Source: Buddleja alternifolia (lineage: Eukaryota > Streptophyta > Magnoliopsida > Lamiales > Scrophulariaceae). From it: a stretch of DNA of 64,000 bases. Shown piece by piece: positions 21,495 through 33,957 of the stretch. Each line of letters begins with the position of its first letter. Position 1 is the stretch's first letter. The translations under genes were made by a program, and so were the position numbers. The stretch covers positions 4,665,001 to 4,729,000 of the forward strand of contig CM033406.1 in the NCBI GenBank assembly GCA_019426215.1. The letters are read 5' to 3'. The notes below the pieces were generated by a model. That model searched no databases. It saw only the letters and a program-made list of their open reading frames with translations, and was not told the DNA's origin.

Positions 21495-23192
21495 TGTTGG
21501 GAATCCTGTCGGCATGCGCAGCAGAATATAAAAACGGATCCAGATTCCCAAACCAAGATCATTCGTGGCTTTCGTCAATTTTTAACAAGAAAGAGGTGAA
21601 TACGAAAACTTACTTTTTCACGCATTCAATCTTTAATCCTCGTGAATCTTCTCCAACGGTTCAATTGTACCGTCTCTAGATCATCACGCGGCGGAATTGA
21701 CTCCGAGAAATCTCCATCTCTGACTCCATAGGCGGCTAGGTGAGAGAGAAGGAAGAAAAAGATTTTCTCTGTATTGTATTTCTGGTGGAGGAATTTCATG
21801 TTATGTTTCTCAACTGTCAATCGTTTCAACTGTGTTCTCTGTCTTGTGTTGGAGGATTAAATAAATCCTCTAACGAAGCCCATCAGTACACGCCCCATAT
21901 GGCTATTGGACAATAATTGGGCTATGTTGACCCAGTCAACTTAGACTAATTAATTTAATCAATTAACATTTAATCCAATTAAATATATATTGATTAAATC
22001 AATATTCTTGTTAATTAATTAATCAACTAATATTATAGTTTAAATATTAAATTAACCTAGTCAATTAAATATTCAAACTAATTAATTTAATTCACCATTG
22101 TTTAATCAAATTAAACAACCAATTAAATTAATTTGTCTAATTAACTAATTCATCCTACCCAGGGACAAATTACGAGAACACCCTCCACATACAATACTTG
22201 ATTTTTCCGTCTATTTCTTTATAGCACGACTCTCTATGTTCGTCTCAATTGGCAATGGGAGAATACCAAAGGATGTAGGTGACACCCAGCCAGCACAGTG
22301 GCCCCACATCGTATCCCAACCGAGTACAATATAACTATGTCATTACGAACCTCTAGATTATGAATACCGTATGAGTATAAGCCCTTCACTGACGTATCTC
22401 GATCGAGTGAGAGTCATGGAATATGTCAAACTCACAGGACTCGATGCTATGCTTAAGAGTCACAGTAATATGAGATTACTAAACATGAGTTAGTTCATCA
22501 GCTCTGGCCAGAGACTTTCAATCTCATTCACCTATGATCGCATAGGATACTTCTCGTTTACTTTCAAGATAGTGAATTCCTTCTTGGCAATCACCTCACA
22601 TGCTACTTGCCCATTGAAATGCATTTTGAGGTCGACCCCACCTTTCAACGGGTGAATTGGGCCTAGCTACTCTAGTGACAGAATCCAACGTCACAAGCAC
22701 ACTATGACCATAACTCCTCAGTTCTAAGGCTCACGCATACCTTCATAATCAGTAATCCAATCATTGACAGTCAATGAGTAAAAACCCATGTGATCGGATT
22801 ACTACGAGCCATGTTTGAATACACTAATCCCATCAATGTATCTATGACACAAACTCCCACTATCCCATAGTGTTCGACTAGCACTCTTTTGTCAAATCAT
22901 ATGTCATGCAAGTCCATACGAATCTCAATGCCCAATTGAGATTCTCCGACTTGCGAACCATTTAAGTGATCAAGTATCAAATCCTTCCAGTGCCCATCTC
23001 CTTAATTACTATAAAGAGTGCGAAGGTTTGCCTTAACATACATAGACTAGTTGTTCATTTAAGACTTTATAGATGCCATCAAGAATTATACGAACAACAT
23101 ACTATTGCCTTTATGTTAATTAGATGTTGCACAATATAAACCCATGCCTTATATTCTAACTCCTCGTTGGCATCGAGGGCACATTCCCAACA
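21495..23192 (-). repeat. Solo LTR in the PF04195-like gene
   Basis: 1698 bp, TGTTGGGAATCCTGTCGG ... CACATTCCCAACA, perfect TSD ctgat at 21490-21494 and 23193-23197. Related to the copia A/B/C LTRs: it has the 'gactctctatgttcgtctc', 'acacccagccagcacagtgg' and TTGACAGTCAA (22764-22774) blocks. No internal region. Excising it rejoins the host reading frame. Confidence 0.93.
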
Positions 23193-23754
23193 CTGATGGA
23201 GCTGATCAGTCAGGTCCCCCACACCTTACCCCGACGAGCGTTCCCAGGGTTCTCTCCCCCTTGGATTTTTCCCCGCCAGAGCAGGTGCCCTGCACATTGG
23301 ATTTTGATTCCTTGATGGCAGACTTAGGCTCTAAGGGTACTTATGGCCCTAAACCGAGCACCCCCGCTAGCCCTCAAGGCACTGTTGTGTTGGAGACAGG
23401 AGGTGGCGACAACGCTATTGGGCACTCAACTCATTCATCTCCGAGAACCAGTCGTGGCAAAGGGGTAGCCCCTGCTGTAGAGCATGTGCCCTCGTATTGT
23501 TTGCCTCCGCCAGCTCCAGCAGCGAAGCGTGCTCGTGGTTATTCTCCGGGGAGCTCTAGTTCCACAAGACTTAGCACTGGTTTGTTTAATTCTGGGGTGA
23601 ACTTGGACCCCGATGTTAATTCCTTTGGGACACGACTGATCCAGTGACTCCTTGGTCTATGATGAGGATGGTCGTGACAGACTATGACGCTACACGCTTA
23701 TCATCCCTGCCAGTTGAGCATCTCGATCAAGAGATTTGCACTGGGGCTGGTCGG

Positions 23755-23841
23755 GTAGGTATTTTTACGTGTTATTGCCATTATTTTGAGGCTACATATT
23801 CGCACATCTAAGGTTTTCTCCCTACTTTTGTTTTTTGTCAG
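23755..23841 (+). other. Proposed 87-base intron of the PF04195-like gene
   Basis: gtaggt ... ttttttgtcag, phase 0, joining TGAGR to AVQLSHYLRL. Pyrimidine-rich before the AG. Confidence 0.6.
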
Positions 23842-24301
23842 GCAGTCCAACTATCACACTACCTTCGCCTTAAGTGCGAGGAAGTGGAGAAGGAACATCA
23901 AGAGAGCCTACAACAGAACCAGCAGCTTCTTTCACAGTTCTGACGAGCTAAGAACTCGGTTGACAAATGGGAGGGGAAATATAAGGAGTCCCAGAAGAAG
24001 CTTGAGACGGAAAATTCGGACGGTAGCCACTTACTAAGCTCGGATGTTAGGAAAAAAAACTCTAAGTGATGCAAAGAGGTCGTCAATGGATAAATTTTGC
24101 AAGAGTGCCACCTTTATTGAGGAGTGCAACCAACGGGCTTATAAGGTTGCTCGAGGCTTTATGACCAAGAGGGTGCGCAAGTGCCTTAGGACTCTTCGCG
24201 ATAGTGGTCGGTACCCCGACGACGATTTTGCTTGGTTGTATGAGAATGTTCCCGATACCAGTGACGGGGAAACCGATGCTGGGGCCTGTGCAGCCAGTTG
24301 A

Positions 24302-25755
24302 GGCATTGGTCGCCTTCTTAGCCGTTAGGCCCTCTTATGTTTTCACCCATCAGGATTTACTTTTTTAAACTATCTTTCTTCTATATTTTATTATAACAGT
24401 TGTAAGACTTATTTTTATTTGCCCATGGATGGGCTGACATCGGGGTAGCCTTTTAAGGCTTATTGGATATTCATTATCCCTCGATATGCTGCCTCTTGGG
24501 GATTTTCGTGAACATTGGTTGTCTCTTTCTAAGTAATAGATTCATTTCTAGCCTTAGTACCTTGCAAATGCATGATGTATGGATTTTAGCTTTGGTACTG
24601 CTGATTTTTGTACAATGCAACAGTTGTAAGACCTAGCTAGTCGTTTCTTTCTCCTATCTTTCTCCCCCATGCTCCCATACTCCTTAATATGCCAGTCAAA
24701 TTCAGGAGTAAGTGACCAGGTAGCATTCATTTAGCACAAGGGTGTTAAAAAAAAATTTATTCTCTTTGACATGTAGTCATTTTCTTCCCCCATGTTTGAT
24801 ATGGTGAGGTTGAATAATATTTTCTACGAATACTTGGCAACCAATTATTAGCTAGTTGTTTCTTTAGTAGGCGGCTGTTAGCTTTCCACAAGTATTTTTC
24901 TTGCTACTACTCACCCCCTCTACTACTCATTGGAGAGTAGGTGACCAAGTAGTAGCTATTAGTTTTACGCATTTGGCGCATGAAGTGAAATTGCATCTTT
25001 GCCCTATTAAAAATGCTTTAGTGGGTGCAAATTCAGGCATTTTTGGGTGGGCTAGCCACTTTCTTGGCCATCTCCTTGGTGTTTGGTTACAACGGCACTT
25101 GGAGTAGCTAGGTCTATTTGCACTATATTTATTTTGTTTAAATGAGTAACATGGTTCATGGTACTAGCAGTCACTTTTAATGGGGGCTTAGTTGCCTCTT
25201 ACTTGTTCATAATCTCGTTCCATAACCTTAATGGGAGTGGGGAGAACTTTTGCAAGTCCTCAAACTCTCTCGATATTATTGGAGGGATTATGGGGTGGCC
25301 CATCCTCGATCGAGTCTTTGATAGTTTGGGGAATTTTTGAGGTGCCACCCATATTGACCTCGAGTGGGGTCGCGGATAATTTTTCTAACGCCTCTAGTGG
25401 AAACTTAGTTAGCTTCCAGGGATCGTATTTGTATTTTTGTTTCCCCATTATGTGGATGAAAGCTTAAGTATTTAAGGCCTTTGTTAAGCGTTCATGCATA
25501 TGTTTGGCCAGCAGTTATTATGGTAACATGTATAGTAGTCTACTAAGTAATGGAATTTTAAATTAGCCTCGGTCGGAAGCAGTGATTCTGAGGGGCTTTT
25601 GTTTTGGGTGCTGTTACATCACCAGGGGTGATATACTACTCATCAGTTATGCTAGCATGTTACCACGTGAAAATGACATTCATCACATTTAATAAAAAGG
25701 GTGTTATCCAGCACTCAGAAGAATATTCAATCGTCCATGCAAGCAATAAAAAGGA
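24302..25755. other. Non-coding interior of the Tat-like element
   Basis: Between the antisense gene and the protease. The short frames at 24901-25467 resemble nothing. RT, RNase H and integrase, expected here in a complete element read on the minus strand, are absent. Confidence 0.55.
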
Positions 25756-25763
25756 GGGTGTAC

Positions 25764-25854
25764 ATATGCACCTCAAAACAATAAAGTATGGGGGTGCACT
25801 TAGGCACCTCAAAACAATAAAGTATGGGGGTACACTTAGGCACTTCAAAACTTA
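25764..25854 (+). repeat. Tandem repeat, about 35-bp unit
   Basis: About 2.5 copies of a unit containing cacctcaaaacaataaag and tatgggggtgcacttagg. Confidence 0.8.
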
Positions 25855-25949
25855 AAGTAAGCACTTGGCTCATGGCCAACATGATATTGTCTAATAGTAG
25901 AAAATGAGAAGTGGTGTATGGTTTGTTACCTTTTGAAGCCACATGGAGC

Positions 25950-26576
25950 TTAGTGTTTGGTCGGGTCCGAGGAGTAATTCCCCTTGCTATTCATCTTTCT
26001 AGGGAGCTTCTCAGCTGGCAAGTGTACACCTAGGAGTGATCGTTGGGCTAATTTGGCTTTGCCCCCCAAGTGAGCTTCCCACAGCGATATTAAGTTGATG
26101 GCGATTTGTTTCCCTTTGTCTGCGGGATCCTTGTCGCCATGCTTCCTCTTTGGTTCCTTTAATGCATTTTTATAACACTCCCTTGCAACCTTGATATCCC
26201 CGACAGCTTCTCCCACTCCCACGAGGGTGGGAAACTTGATCTTCACGTGGTAAGTCGAAATGATTGCTTGGAATAAATTTAAGCCCGGCCTCCCCAAGAT
26301 AACATTATAAGTGGAGGGGGCTTTGACCACTAGGAACTTAACCATCTTGGTAGAACATGCAGGATAAGTGCCCAGGGAGATGGGAAGAGACACTTCCCCC
26401 AAAGTTTCCACAGTCTCATCCATGAATCCCGTAAGGGAAGTGTTGACTGATTGAAGTTGAGTGTTGTCTACCCCCAGTTGGGTGAAGGCGTTGTAGAAAA
26501 TTATGTTCGCTGAACTCCCACTGTCGACTAACACTTTCTTCACCCAAAAATTCGAGATAGTTACTGATATCACCAA
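25950..26576 (-). pseudogene. Tat-lineage aspartic protease fragment
   Basis: 208-codon frame. VKKVLVDSGSSANIIFYNAF at residues about 12-31 carries the Asp-Ser-Gly catalytic triplet of retroviral-type proteases. It continues with STYNVILGRPGLNLFQAIIS, the flap-distal ILGRPGLN block typical of Tat/Athila gypsy, and the HVKIKFPT...VGEAVGDIKVARECY block of this lineage. The active-site residues are intact. It would cleave Gag-Pol inside particles. The frame ends shortly after the protease with DPTKH and never reaches RT. Whether the first Met is used is unlikely; in the family the domain is internal to a polyprotein. Confidence 0.85.
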
Positions 26577-27020
26577 CGCATCATTTACAACTCAATGGTG
26601 TGACTATTGGGCTCTATATGATTAATTTGTCCTCCATGGAGGGGGGGCTTAATGCGTGCAGCCTCGTGGCTGCCCTTGAGGAGCCTTTCCTTGAGTTCAC
26701 CGAATCCTATCCATGTCTGAATCCGCCTCTGGTGGGGTGTTCTTGCCTCCATCTCTACCCCTCGGCCTTTGAGGTTTCTGAATGGTTACCTCGGATAGGG
26801 CAACTACCACTTGTAGGTAGCCTCTTTTAGTCAGCTTCTCTATCTCCACTTGAAGGTGATGGCATTCCTCAGTCGTGTTACCTTAATTTGTCTTAATGAA
26901 ACCTGCAGTACTTCTTGGACTTGAGGCGGCTAAGACTGTCCCTCATCTTCTTGGGCCATGAGACTATGCCTTGCTGCTCGGTGATGGCCAGGACTTGCTC
27001 TCTTGAAAGAGTAAGTGGAG
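26577..27020 (-). pseudogene. Tat-like gag, C-terminal part
   Basis: Minus translation LTLSREQVLAITEQQGIVSW...KKYCRFH matches the end of Tat-type gag, where YCxFHxDxGHDTEDC forms the zinc-binding segment. Here the frame hits a stop after YCRFH. It continues the gag at 37275-37586 across the Reina-like insertion. Confidence 0.8.
27016..27020. repeat. TSD of the Reina-like element, left
   Basis: tggag, against gggag at 37275-37279; one mismatch. The Tat gag rejoins across the site (FAKYTP / LTLSREQ). Confidence 0.7.
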
Positions 27021-27408
27021 TGATGGGTGATAAAATTGATAGAACAAAATACACAAAATTCAATACGCAAAAGATAAACAAGAATCAAGAACAAACGTGT
27101 TCTTGCCCAAAAGCCTCGGCTTCCCAGATTCAAATCCCTGAATGCATTCCCAAGAACCCTAATGACAAATATTTATACTGCATAAAATAATCCTTACCCT
27201 AGTAGGACTCCTACCTTAATTATACTACTGGCCCTATTAGGACTCTTACCTTCATTATACTACTAACTACTTAATAATTAATAATAACATAATAATAAAA
27301 CTATAATAAAGAATAAGCCGACTTGCTGCTGTTTCCACACCCTTATCCATGCATTTCTTACGCCTCACCCATCCTTTCTTGCCCGGTTCAGTAACCTGCT
27401 CCACATCA
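27021..27408 (-). repeat. Reina-like element 3' LTR
   Basis: TGATGGGTGATAAAATTG ... CTGCTCCACATCA. Matches 36903-37274 apart from small indels. Confidence 0.9.
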
Positions 27409-27463
27409 ACTCCCTCCGCCGTAATAACGGCCTTGTCCTCAAGGCTAAAGGCTGGCCTCTTTG

Positions 27464-27982
27464 TCACCTCGTCACCTTGTCACCCAGCTCTTTGTCAATC
27501 TCCCATTTGGTCTCTGCTGCACCCTCGGTTAACTGATGTTCCTTGAGTTCCAAGATTTGCGCCTCCTCATCCCCCACTAATAAGACATTTAAAGATTTCG
27601 TCGGGCAATTATGTTGCGTTGGATGATAAGGTTGCTCACAATGGAAACATAACCCCCGATGATGCAATTCCTCTCGTTTAGAGTCACTCAATCGAACAAA
27701 CTGGGCCCGTACAGGTGTCGGGGCTGTACCACCTGTACGGCCTGGTGGGTTCACCCGCGCGCCTCCAGCCTGGGGTGGTGCCGGAAAGGTCAGTCGTGGT
27801 GGGGCTTTTGGTGCTCGCGAAACCCCGGACAGTCACGCTGATGGCCACGACGATCGCTCAAACCCGCTGCCCTGTTGCTGAACCTGTAGCACTACTTCCA
27901 CATTACGAGACATCTTTATCGCGGCATCCAAATCAATCGAGTCGAGCATACGCACTTGCACCCGAATATCCTCACACAATTT
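27464..27982 (-). pseudogene. Reina-like gag, C-terminal part with zinc knuckle
   Basis: After copia C the minus frame reads VRMLDSIDLDAAIKMSRNVE, a stop or frame break, then RREELHHRGLCFHCEQPYHPTQHNC-type sequence. CFHC..........C keeps the chromoviral zinc-knuckle pattern, followed by the acidic tail LLVGDEEAQILELKEH. It ends with a stop near the polypurine tract without entering a protease, which supports a gag-only design. Confidence 0.8.
27978..27982. repeat. TSD of copia C, left
   Basis: aattt, against aattc at 36263-36267; one mismatch. The Reina-like gag is continuous across it. Confidence 0.7.
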
Positions 27983-29580
27983 TGTTGGGAATTACACGAA
28001 TAAAACGCAGCGGAAAGTAAATTTAATTCCTAAAGCCCGAATCATCTCTAATCCTCGTGTTTAATTGTGTATAGAAAAATTACCGTTCTCGCGTATGTTG
28101 ATTTCTGAACGTGATCCTTTTCTCTAACGCCGAATTTTCCAACGTCTCTAATTCGTCACGCAGGAATCAAAAACAAAAAACTCCTACTTTCTTCCTTGTC
28201 AAAGACGGCTAGAGAGAGAGAGAGGTGGGAGACTTTTTCTTGGAGACAAAGTTATGTAAGTTGCCTTATGTTATTTTTCACCTTGTGATATATTTATATT
28301 ATTATGAAACAATAACACTAGCATGCAAGAGCCCTATTTGGGCGTCTATTTGGCCACCCCTTAGTGGGCTCGGAAGCCTTCGGGCTTTCGTCTTGCTTGC
28401 TAATTAATTAATCAGATAATTTATTTATCCAATAAATAAATTGATAATCCAATTAATTTAATTCCTAATTAATTTATAATTCAATTTCTCTAAGAAATTA
28501 ATTAACTCATTAATTTAATTAATTAATTAAATTATCCAATAATTAATTAATTAATTACAGCATCCAATGCTTTGAATTTCTCTCAAGTTTTTTCCTATGT
28601 TTTTCCTTTTGCACTTCCTTTAAGCGCGACTCTTTAGATTCGTCTCAAAAGGCAATTGGGAGGAATCCAAAGGTGTGAGTGACACCTAGCCAGTCTCGTG
28701 GCTCACACCGTAACCCAATTGAGAACGAATGAATAGGATCATTCCAAACATTTACGCCGTGAATATCGTACGTGTATAAACCTTTTATTCTTATATCCCA
28801 GTCAAGTAAGAGTAATGGTTTAAAGTCAAACTCATATTACTTGACCATATGCCTAAGCTCATAATAAGTCGAGGTATTTAAATACTTTAGCCAAAGACTT
28901 TCATCCTCACTTATTCATGATCGCATAGGATATTTTACTCATTCACTTATGAGAGAATAAATTCCATATTGCAAATCAGTTAACAATGCTACTTGCCCAT
29001 CAAGTCGCACTTCGAGGTCGATTCCACCAACAGGTGATTTGAATCTAACTACTCTAATGATAGACTTGATGTCACAAGTACATCTTCAACTCGATTTCTC
29101 AGGTCAGAGGTTCACACGTACCTATCACTACTTATCAGTTTCATCATTGACTGTCAATGAGTGAATACCCATGTGATGAACCGATGCGAGTCATGTTCGA
29201 ACATATCAGTCCAACTGACACGTCTATGATATAAGTTCCCAATACCATTTCCATAGTGTACGACTGGTACTTTCTCTGTCAAAACTTACATCATACAAGT
29301 CTTTATTCACTATTGATGCCCAATCAATATTTCTTAGACTTGCGAACCTTTTTAGATGTCAAAGGTCAAACCATTCTAGTGTTTTTCCTCCTATCCCATA
29401 GGAGGTAGAAGGTTCGCCTTGTCATCAAGGACTTTACGTTGTTTGTTCACACCTTATAAATGCCTATAAGAAAACAACAATCAACTACCTTATATTAATA
29501 GAAAAACCATAGTTTAGTTACAATGTTTATGCCTTATAAATCTATCCTCTTTATGGCATTCGAGGGCATATACTCTAACA
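27983..29580 (-). repeat. Copia C 3' LTR
   Basis: TGTTGGGAATTACACG ... TATACTCTAACA, 1598 bp. Contains TTGACTGTCAA at 29147-29157. TATA-like atatttatat near 28290. Confidence 0.92.
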
Positions 29581-29595
29581 ATCCCCCACTTGCAC
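29581..29595 (-). promoter_or_regulatory. Copia C polypurine tract
   Basis: Minus strand TGCAAGTGGGGGAT, directly before the 3' LTR. Confidence 0.8.
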
Positions 29596-31211
29596 TCAAT
29601 GCCATTTGCTGTGGTATTTAATACCCATCTTTACGAGATGTTTTTCCAGCACCGCCTGTGCCAATAGCTTGGTCAATGGATCAGCGACATTGTCGGCTGA
29701 GGCTATTTTCTGAACAAATATTTCATCTCGTGCAATGATCTCTCTTATGATGTGATATCTCTTCTCTATGTGTTTGGATTTATTATGAGACCTAGGTTCC
29801 TTCGCTTGCGCTATAGCTCCGGTGTTTTCACAATAAAGTGGCAACGAGAGCTTTATATTAGGAACCACTTGAAGTTTCTCAATGAACTTCCTAATCCAAA
29901 CAGCTTCTTTAGCTGCCTCCGAGGCAGCTATGTATTCAGCCTCTGTGGTGGAGTCTGCGGTTGTGCTTTGCTTGGAACTTTTCCAAGTTACTGCTCCACC
30001 ATCTAGAGTAAATACAAATCTCGAGGTGGATTTTCGGTCATCAACATCAGATTGGAAATCCGAATCAGTGTACCCGTCCACCCTCAGGTCACCATTTCCA
30101 TGGGTGAGAATCATATCCTGAGTTCTTTTCAGATACTTTAGGATATTCTTCACAACTATCCAATGTTCCATACCAGGGTTTGCTTGAAATCGACTAACAA
30201 CGCTCACAACATAAGCAATGTCGGGTCTAGTATAGAGCATCGCGTTCATCAAGCTGCCCACAGCAGACGCATAGGGTATAATGTTCATTTCTTTTCTATC
30301 TTCCTCACTTTGAGGACACATAGATTTCGAAAGATGTATCCCATGTCTCATTGGTAGGAACCCTTTCTTAGAATCTTCCATCCTATACCTTTTTAGGACC
30401 TTTTCTAAGTAAAGGGCTTGAGATAGTCCTATCATTCTTTTGGTTCGATCTCTATAGATCTGAATCCCTAGAATATAGGTCGCTTCTCCCAAGTCTTTCA
30501 TGGAGAATGTACTCAAAAGCCACTTCTTGGTTGTGGTGAGCATTTCTATGTCATTCCGAATGAGTAATATGTCATCTACATATAACACTAGGAATGTCAA
30601 CTTGCTCCCACTGACCTTCTTGTAAACACAGGGCTCGTCTTCATTTTTGATGAAGTCAAATCCTTTGACAACCTCATCAAAACGTAGATTCCAACTACGA
30701 GACGCTTGTTTGAGTCCATAAATGGATCTCTCAAGTTTACACACCTTATGAATATGCTCCTCGGATTCAAAACCTTTAAGCTGTTCCATATAGATATCCT
30801 CTTCTAGGAATCCATTTAGAAAGCAGTTTTGACATCCATTTGCCATATTTCATAATCTAGGTATGCTGCTATTGCAAGTAGAATCCTTATTGATTTGATC
30901 ATAGCCACTGGCGAGAAGGTTTCTTGGTAGTCAATTCCTTCCTTTTGGCTATACCCTTTTGCCACTAGCCTGGCTTTGTAGGTGTCTACTTTGCCATCAA
31001 CACCAATCTTTCTCTTGTAGATCCATTTACACCCAATTAGTTTTACCCCTTCAGGTTGGTCTACAAGTTTCCAGACTTGGTTTGCATGCATCGAATCAAT
31101 CTCAGTTTGCATAGCTTCACGCCATCTAGCAGCAACCACATCTACCATCGCTTGATCAAAAGTAGAGGGATCATCTCCATGATCCTCCTCTAACACAGAA
31201 TAGAGATCCAA
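29596..31211 (-). pseudogene. Copia C RT-RNase H
   Basis: RT runs from DDPSTFDQAMVD (about 31170) through [35 protein letters not shown] and DVKTAF; a one-base frameshift near 30825 follows, then [21 protein letters not shown] (intact metal-binding Asp pair) and LGEATYILGIQIYRD. RNase H: DSDFQSDVDDRKSTS, TTEAEYIA and YCENTGAIAQAK, where the usual Asp is Glu. It ends NVADPLTKLL ... HSKWH and a stop at 29596. The best-preserved polymerase in the window and useful as the reference for A and B. The frameshift and the Asp-to-Glu change suggest it is inactive. Confidence 0.9.
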
Positions 31212-32660
31212 CAGGCGGTTGAGATACTCTATTCGATCGTCGTGGTTGTGGTTGTGTTACAGAAGGTTCGGTTCTCACTCCCTGTGTAGATGCATCCAGT
31301 GGGGTTTCATTTTGTTCTTCTAGAACAATCTTTCTACCCGCTCCTCCTTCTTGAATGAACTCATCTTCAAGAAAGTGGGCTTGTAAGGCTATAATGATCC
31401 TTTCATCATTGTGCAGGTAAAAGAGATATCCCATAGAATCTTCAGGATATCTAATGAAACGTCCCTTTAAGGACCTAGCCTCCAACTTGTCCACTTTAGT
31501 CTTTTTGACATAAGCCGGATATCCCCAAATCTTTATGTGGTTAAGACTTGGTTTCCTATTTCTCCACATTTCATAGGGAGTCCGAGGAACGGACTTGGAC
31601 GGATATCGATTTAAAATGTGTGCAGCTGTAAGCAGCGCGTGACCCCACAGTGAAATAGGTAAATCAGTGTAGCTAAGCATGGAGCGAACCATGTCCAACA
31701 AGGTTCGATTCCTTCGCTCTGCTACTCCATTCAACTGTGGAGTCGCTGGAGGTGTGAGTTGCAATACTATACCATTCTCTCTAAGGTATAAGTCAAACTC
31801 GTCGCTCATATATTCTCCTCCTCGATCAGATCGAAGAGTTTTTATACGTTGACTTGTTTGATTTTCTACTAAAGCCTTGAATTCCTTGAACTTGTCAATG
31901 GATTCAGACTTATGCTTCATCAGGTACACTAGACCATATCGAGAATGGTTGTCAGTGAAGTGATAAAGTAAAGGAAACCTCCTCTGGCCATTTCTCCAAA
32001 TGGACCACAAACGTTAGTATGCACTAAACCTAAGATTTGTGAGGTCCTTTCAAAGCTCCCTGTGAAGGGCGATCTAGCCATCTTGCCTTTGAGATCAGAT
32101 TCACAAGTAGGATAGGGATCCAATCCCAGTGGGCCAATTAGCCTATCTTTTTCCATTTTGCGAATCTTTTGTTCGCCAACATGGCCTAGTCGAAGGTGCC
32201 ATATCAATCGTTGGTTTATTTCAAGCCTACTACGTTTCCTTTGTATAGTATTCACTGCATACTCATTCTGGACACTAAGGTAATACAATCCATTTATCAA
32301 AGCAGCAAAGCCTACAAATTTATTACCATAATAAATGTTGCATCGTCCATCAATAAAACGGAAACTGTAACCATTCTTAACTAAAACGGGAATAGAAACA
32401 ATGTTTTTAAGCCCATTAGGCAAAACCAAAACATTATCCAGTAATAGTACATGTCCAGAATTTAAAAACAACGAGGTAGATCCTATTGCAGTAGTCGCGA
32501 CGCTTTGCTAGCTGCCTACTCTGATCTTCACCTCATCGTTGTCTAGCTTCCTTCCTCGCATCAGATCCTGATTCATACAACATATGTAAGCACTAGCTTT
32601 AGATTCAAGAATCTAAGATGCAGAGAAAACGGTCATAGAACAATAAGTTTTATGAACATA
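31171..32660 (-). pseudogene. Copia C protease-integrase
   Basis: The protease site near 32586-32620 is degraded: a stop, and ESKAS where the family has DSGAS. LVLPNGLKNIVSIPVLV and WHLRLGHVGEQKI lead to GAG-pre-integrase with CESDLKGKMARSPFTG (second Cys lost). Integrase: VHTNVCGPFG (first catalytic Asp now Asn), a frameshift near 31990, FTDNHSRYGLVYL (second conserved Asp changed), [27 protein letters not shown] with Glu, and GKCF-type tail. Two frames overlap around 31929-32010. Inactive. Confidence 0.88.
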
Positions 32661-33510
32661 AAGTTTCATACCTTATGCGCCAGTCCCCATATTCGGACAG
32701 TTCCTTCTCCAGTGGCCCAGCTCACCGCAGTGTAGGCGTCTGTCTGTCTTTTGTGGCCCCTTTCGCTTTCGAATCACAGAAGCTTTCCCTTTTCCTTTAT
32801 CGACACCACCCTGAGCTCCAAGCTCGCCAGCCTGCTTCTTGGTTTTTCTCTTCTTATTCTTCGCCCGTTTGGGCCCAGAAGTGATAATCAAAGCAATCTC
32901 TTTTCCCATGGGCTTCAATTGAGATTATGCAGTGTTTAATTTGTTCATTAGCCCAGCTAAGTTACATTCAATCTCATTGCAATTGAAGTTCATGACGAAT
33001 TGGGAAAAAGAGTCAGGAAGGGACTACAAGATAAAATCGGTCTGAAGTTGCGGGTTCATTGTAAAATCGAGAGCTTCTAATCTCTCGGTCCTCAATATCA
33101 TTTTGAGAACATGATCCCCAACCTTCTCCCCTTCTCTCATTTTGGCTCCGAAGAGCTCTTTAGATATTTTATATCTAGCAATCCTACTATGCTCACCATA
33201 GAGCTCGACCAAGTGCGCCAAGATAGCCCTCGTTGTGGTCATCTTGTCATGGGACCTCTGTAGCTCATTCGTCATAGAGCCAAGAATGTACCCACGCACT
33301 CGGACGTCGTTCTTTACCCATTTTTCATAAGCTTGGACTTCTTCTTCATTGGCACGTGTTCTGGCAGGTGGAGCAGGTATATCAGTATCCAACACGTATC
33401 CTAGAGACTCCATATTGAGAACTATTCTCAAATTCCTTAGTCAATCCACATAGTTGGGTCCGGTAAGGATATTCTTTTCGAGTAATACGGAAAGTGGGTT
33501 GATTGTCATT
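32661..33510 (-). pseudogene. Copia C gag
   Basis: Starts MTINPLSVLLEKNILTG at 33510. A TGG-to-TGA change stops it at codon 23 (NYVD*LRNLR), and TAG at 33024-33026 stops it again at the same Gln codon as in copia A. The rest keeps ELYGEHSRIARYKISKELFG, the basic linker, and RLHCGELGHWRRNCP at about 32693-32740, where the first Cys of the CCHC knuckle is lost. Not translatable as one protein. Confidence 0.88.
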
Positions 33511-33725
33511 TTTGAAAAACGAGAGAGATAAAACAAATAACTGCAGAAAATAAATCAGACTTAATTAGAATATTGGACTAAACTAAGACCAAGTTTAAAA
33601 TCAAGGACTTCGACTTATAACTTGGCTCCCACTACATTTTTCGAAATTTCACACTCCCACTGTGAAATGACGGAAGCGATCGTTGATGAAAACTTCGTGG
33701 TGGGGATTGAGTTCTTTAATTAATA

Positions 33726-33763
33726 TAATGGATGGCAACCCTTTAACGATATTTGGTCCATTA
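33726..33763 (-). other. Gag-proximal hairpin, copia C
   Basis: Minus strand stem taatgga / tccatta around a 24-base loop containing aaatatcgttaaagggttgc. Confidence 0.65.
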
Positions 33764-33916
33764 CTTAATTAAAGTGATGTCAAACATCAATCTATCAAAT
33801 AGACGGTTCAATCATATTTATCCTATAATCCACAAATACAGCAACCCTTTAACGATTTATTGGTAAAGTGAACTATCTAAGTTCATTCCCACTAACTTCT
33901 CATAATCTAACCTTTG

Positions 33917-33957
33917 AATTTCACCTTGCAACCCTTAAACGATATTTGGGGTGAAAT
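33917..33957 (-). other. Gag-proximal hairpin with conserved stem, copia C
   Basis: Minus strand stem atttcacc / ggtgaaat, as in copias A and B. The loop contains aaatatcgtttaagggttgc, nearly the same as the loop at 33726-33763 on a different stem. Confidence 0.7.

Larger units (their letters stand above)
20214..24301 (+). pseudogene. Spliced 'putative gypsy-type transposon' gene (PF04195-like)
   Basis: Antisense to its host gypsy. Proposed exon 1, 20214-20238, is 25 bases (ATGGGCAAAAGCC...), followed by GT at 20239. Exon 2 begins after AG at 20658 and keeps frame (phase 1). Exon 2 encodes VTLYLEYFHSGLPFPYHKLF and PYVYFFPAP, the signature of PF04195, at about residues 70-160 of the spliced product. 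An intron near 21309-21417 has GT-AG ends but leaves a frame mismatch. Exon 3 is Ser/Pro-rich with KRARGYSPG and is split by a solo LTR; removing LTR plus one TSD restores frame (RTD-GADQSG). A frameshift lies near 23635. An 87-base intron is at 23755-23841. The last exon is coiled-coil-like (LKCEEVEKEHQESLQQNQQ) with a TGA at about 23941 and another frameshift near 24060. Function unknown; now a pseudogene. Confidence 0.75.

Noticed and set aside
24901..25467. Three short plus frames tested as remains of pol
   Set aside because: No RT, RNase H or integrase motif in any frame on either strand.
25764..25854. CRISPR-like array
   Set aside because: Units are contiguous with no spacers; it is an ordinary short tandem repeat in a plant retroelement.
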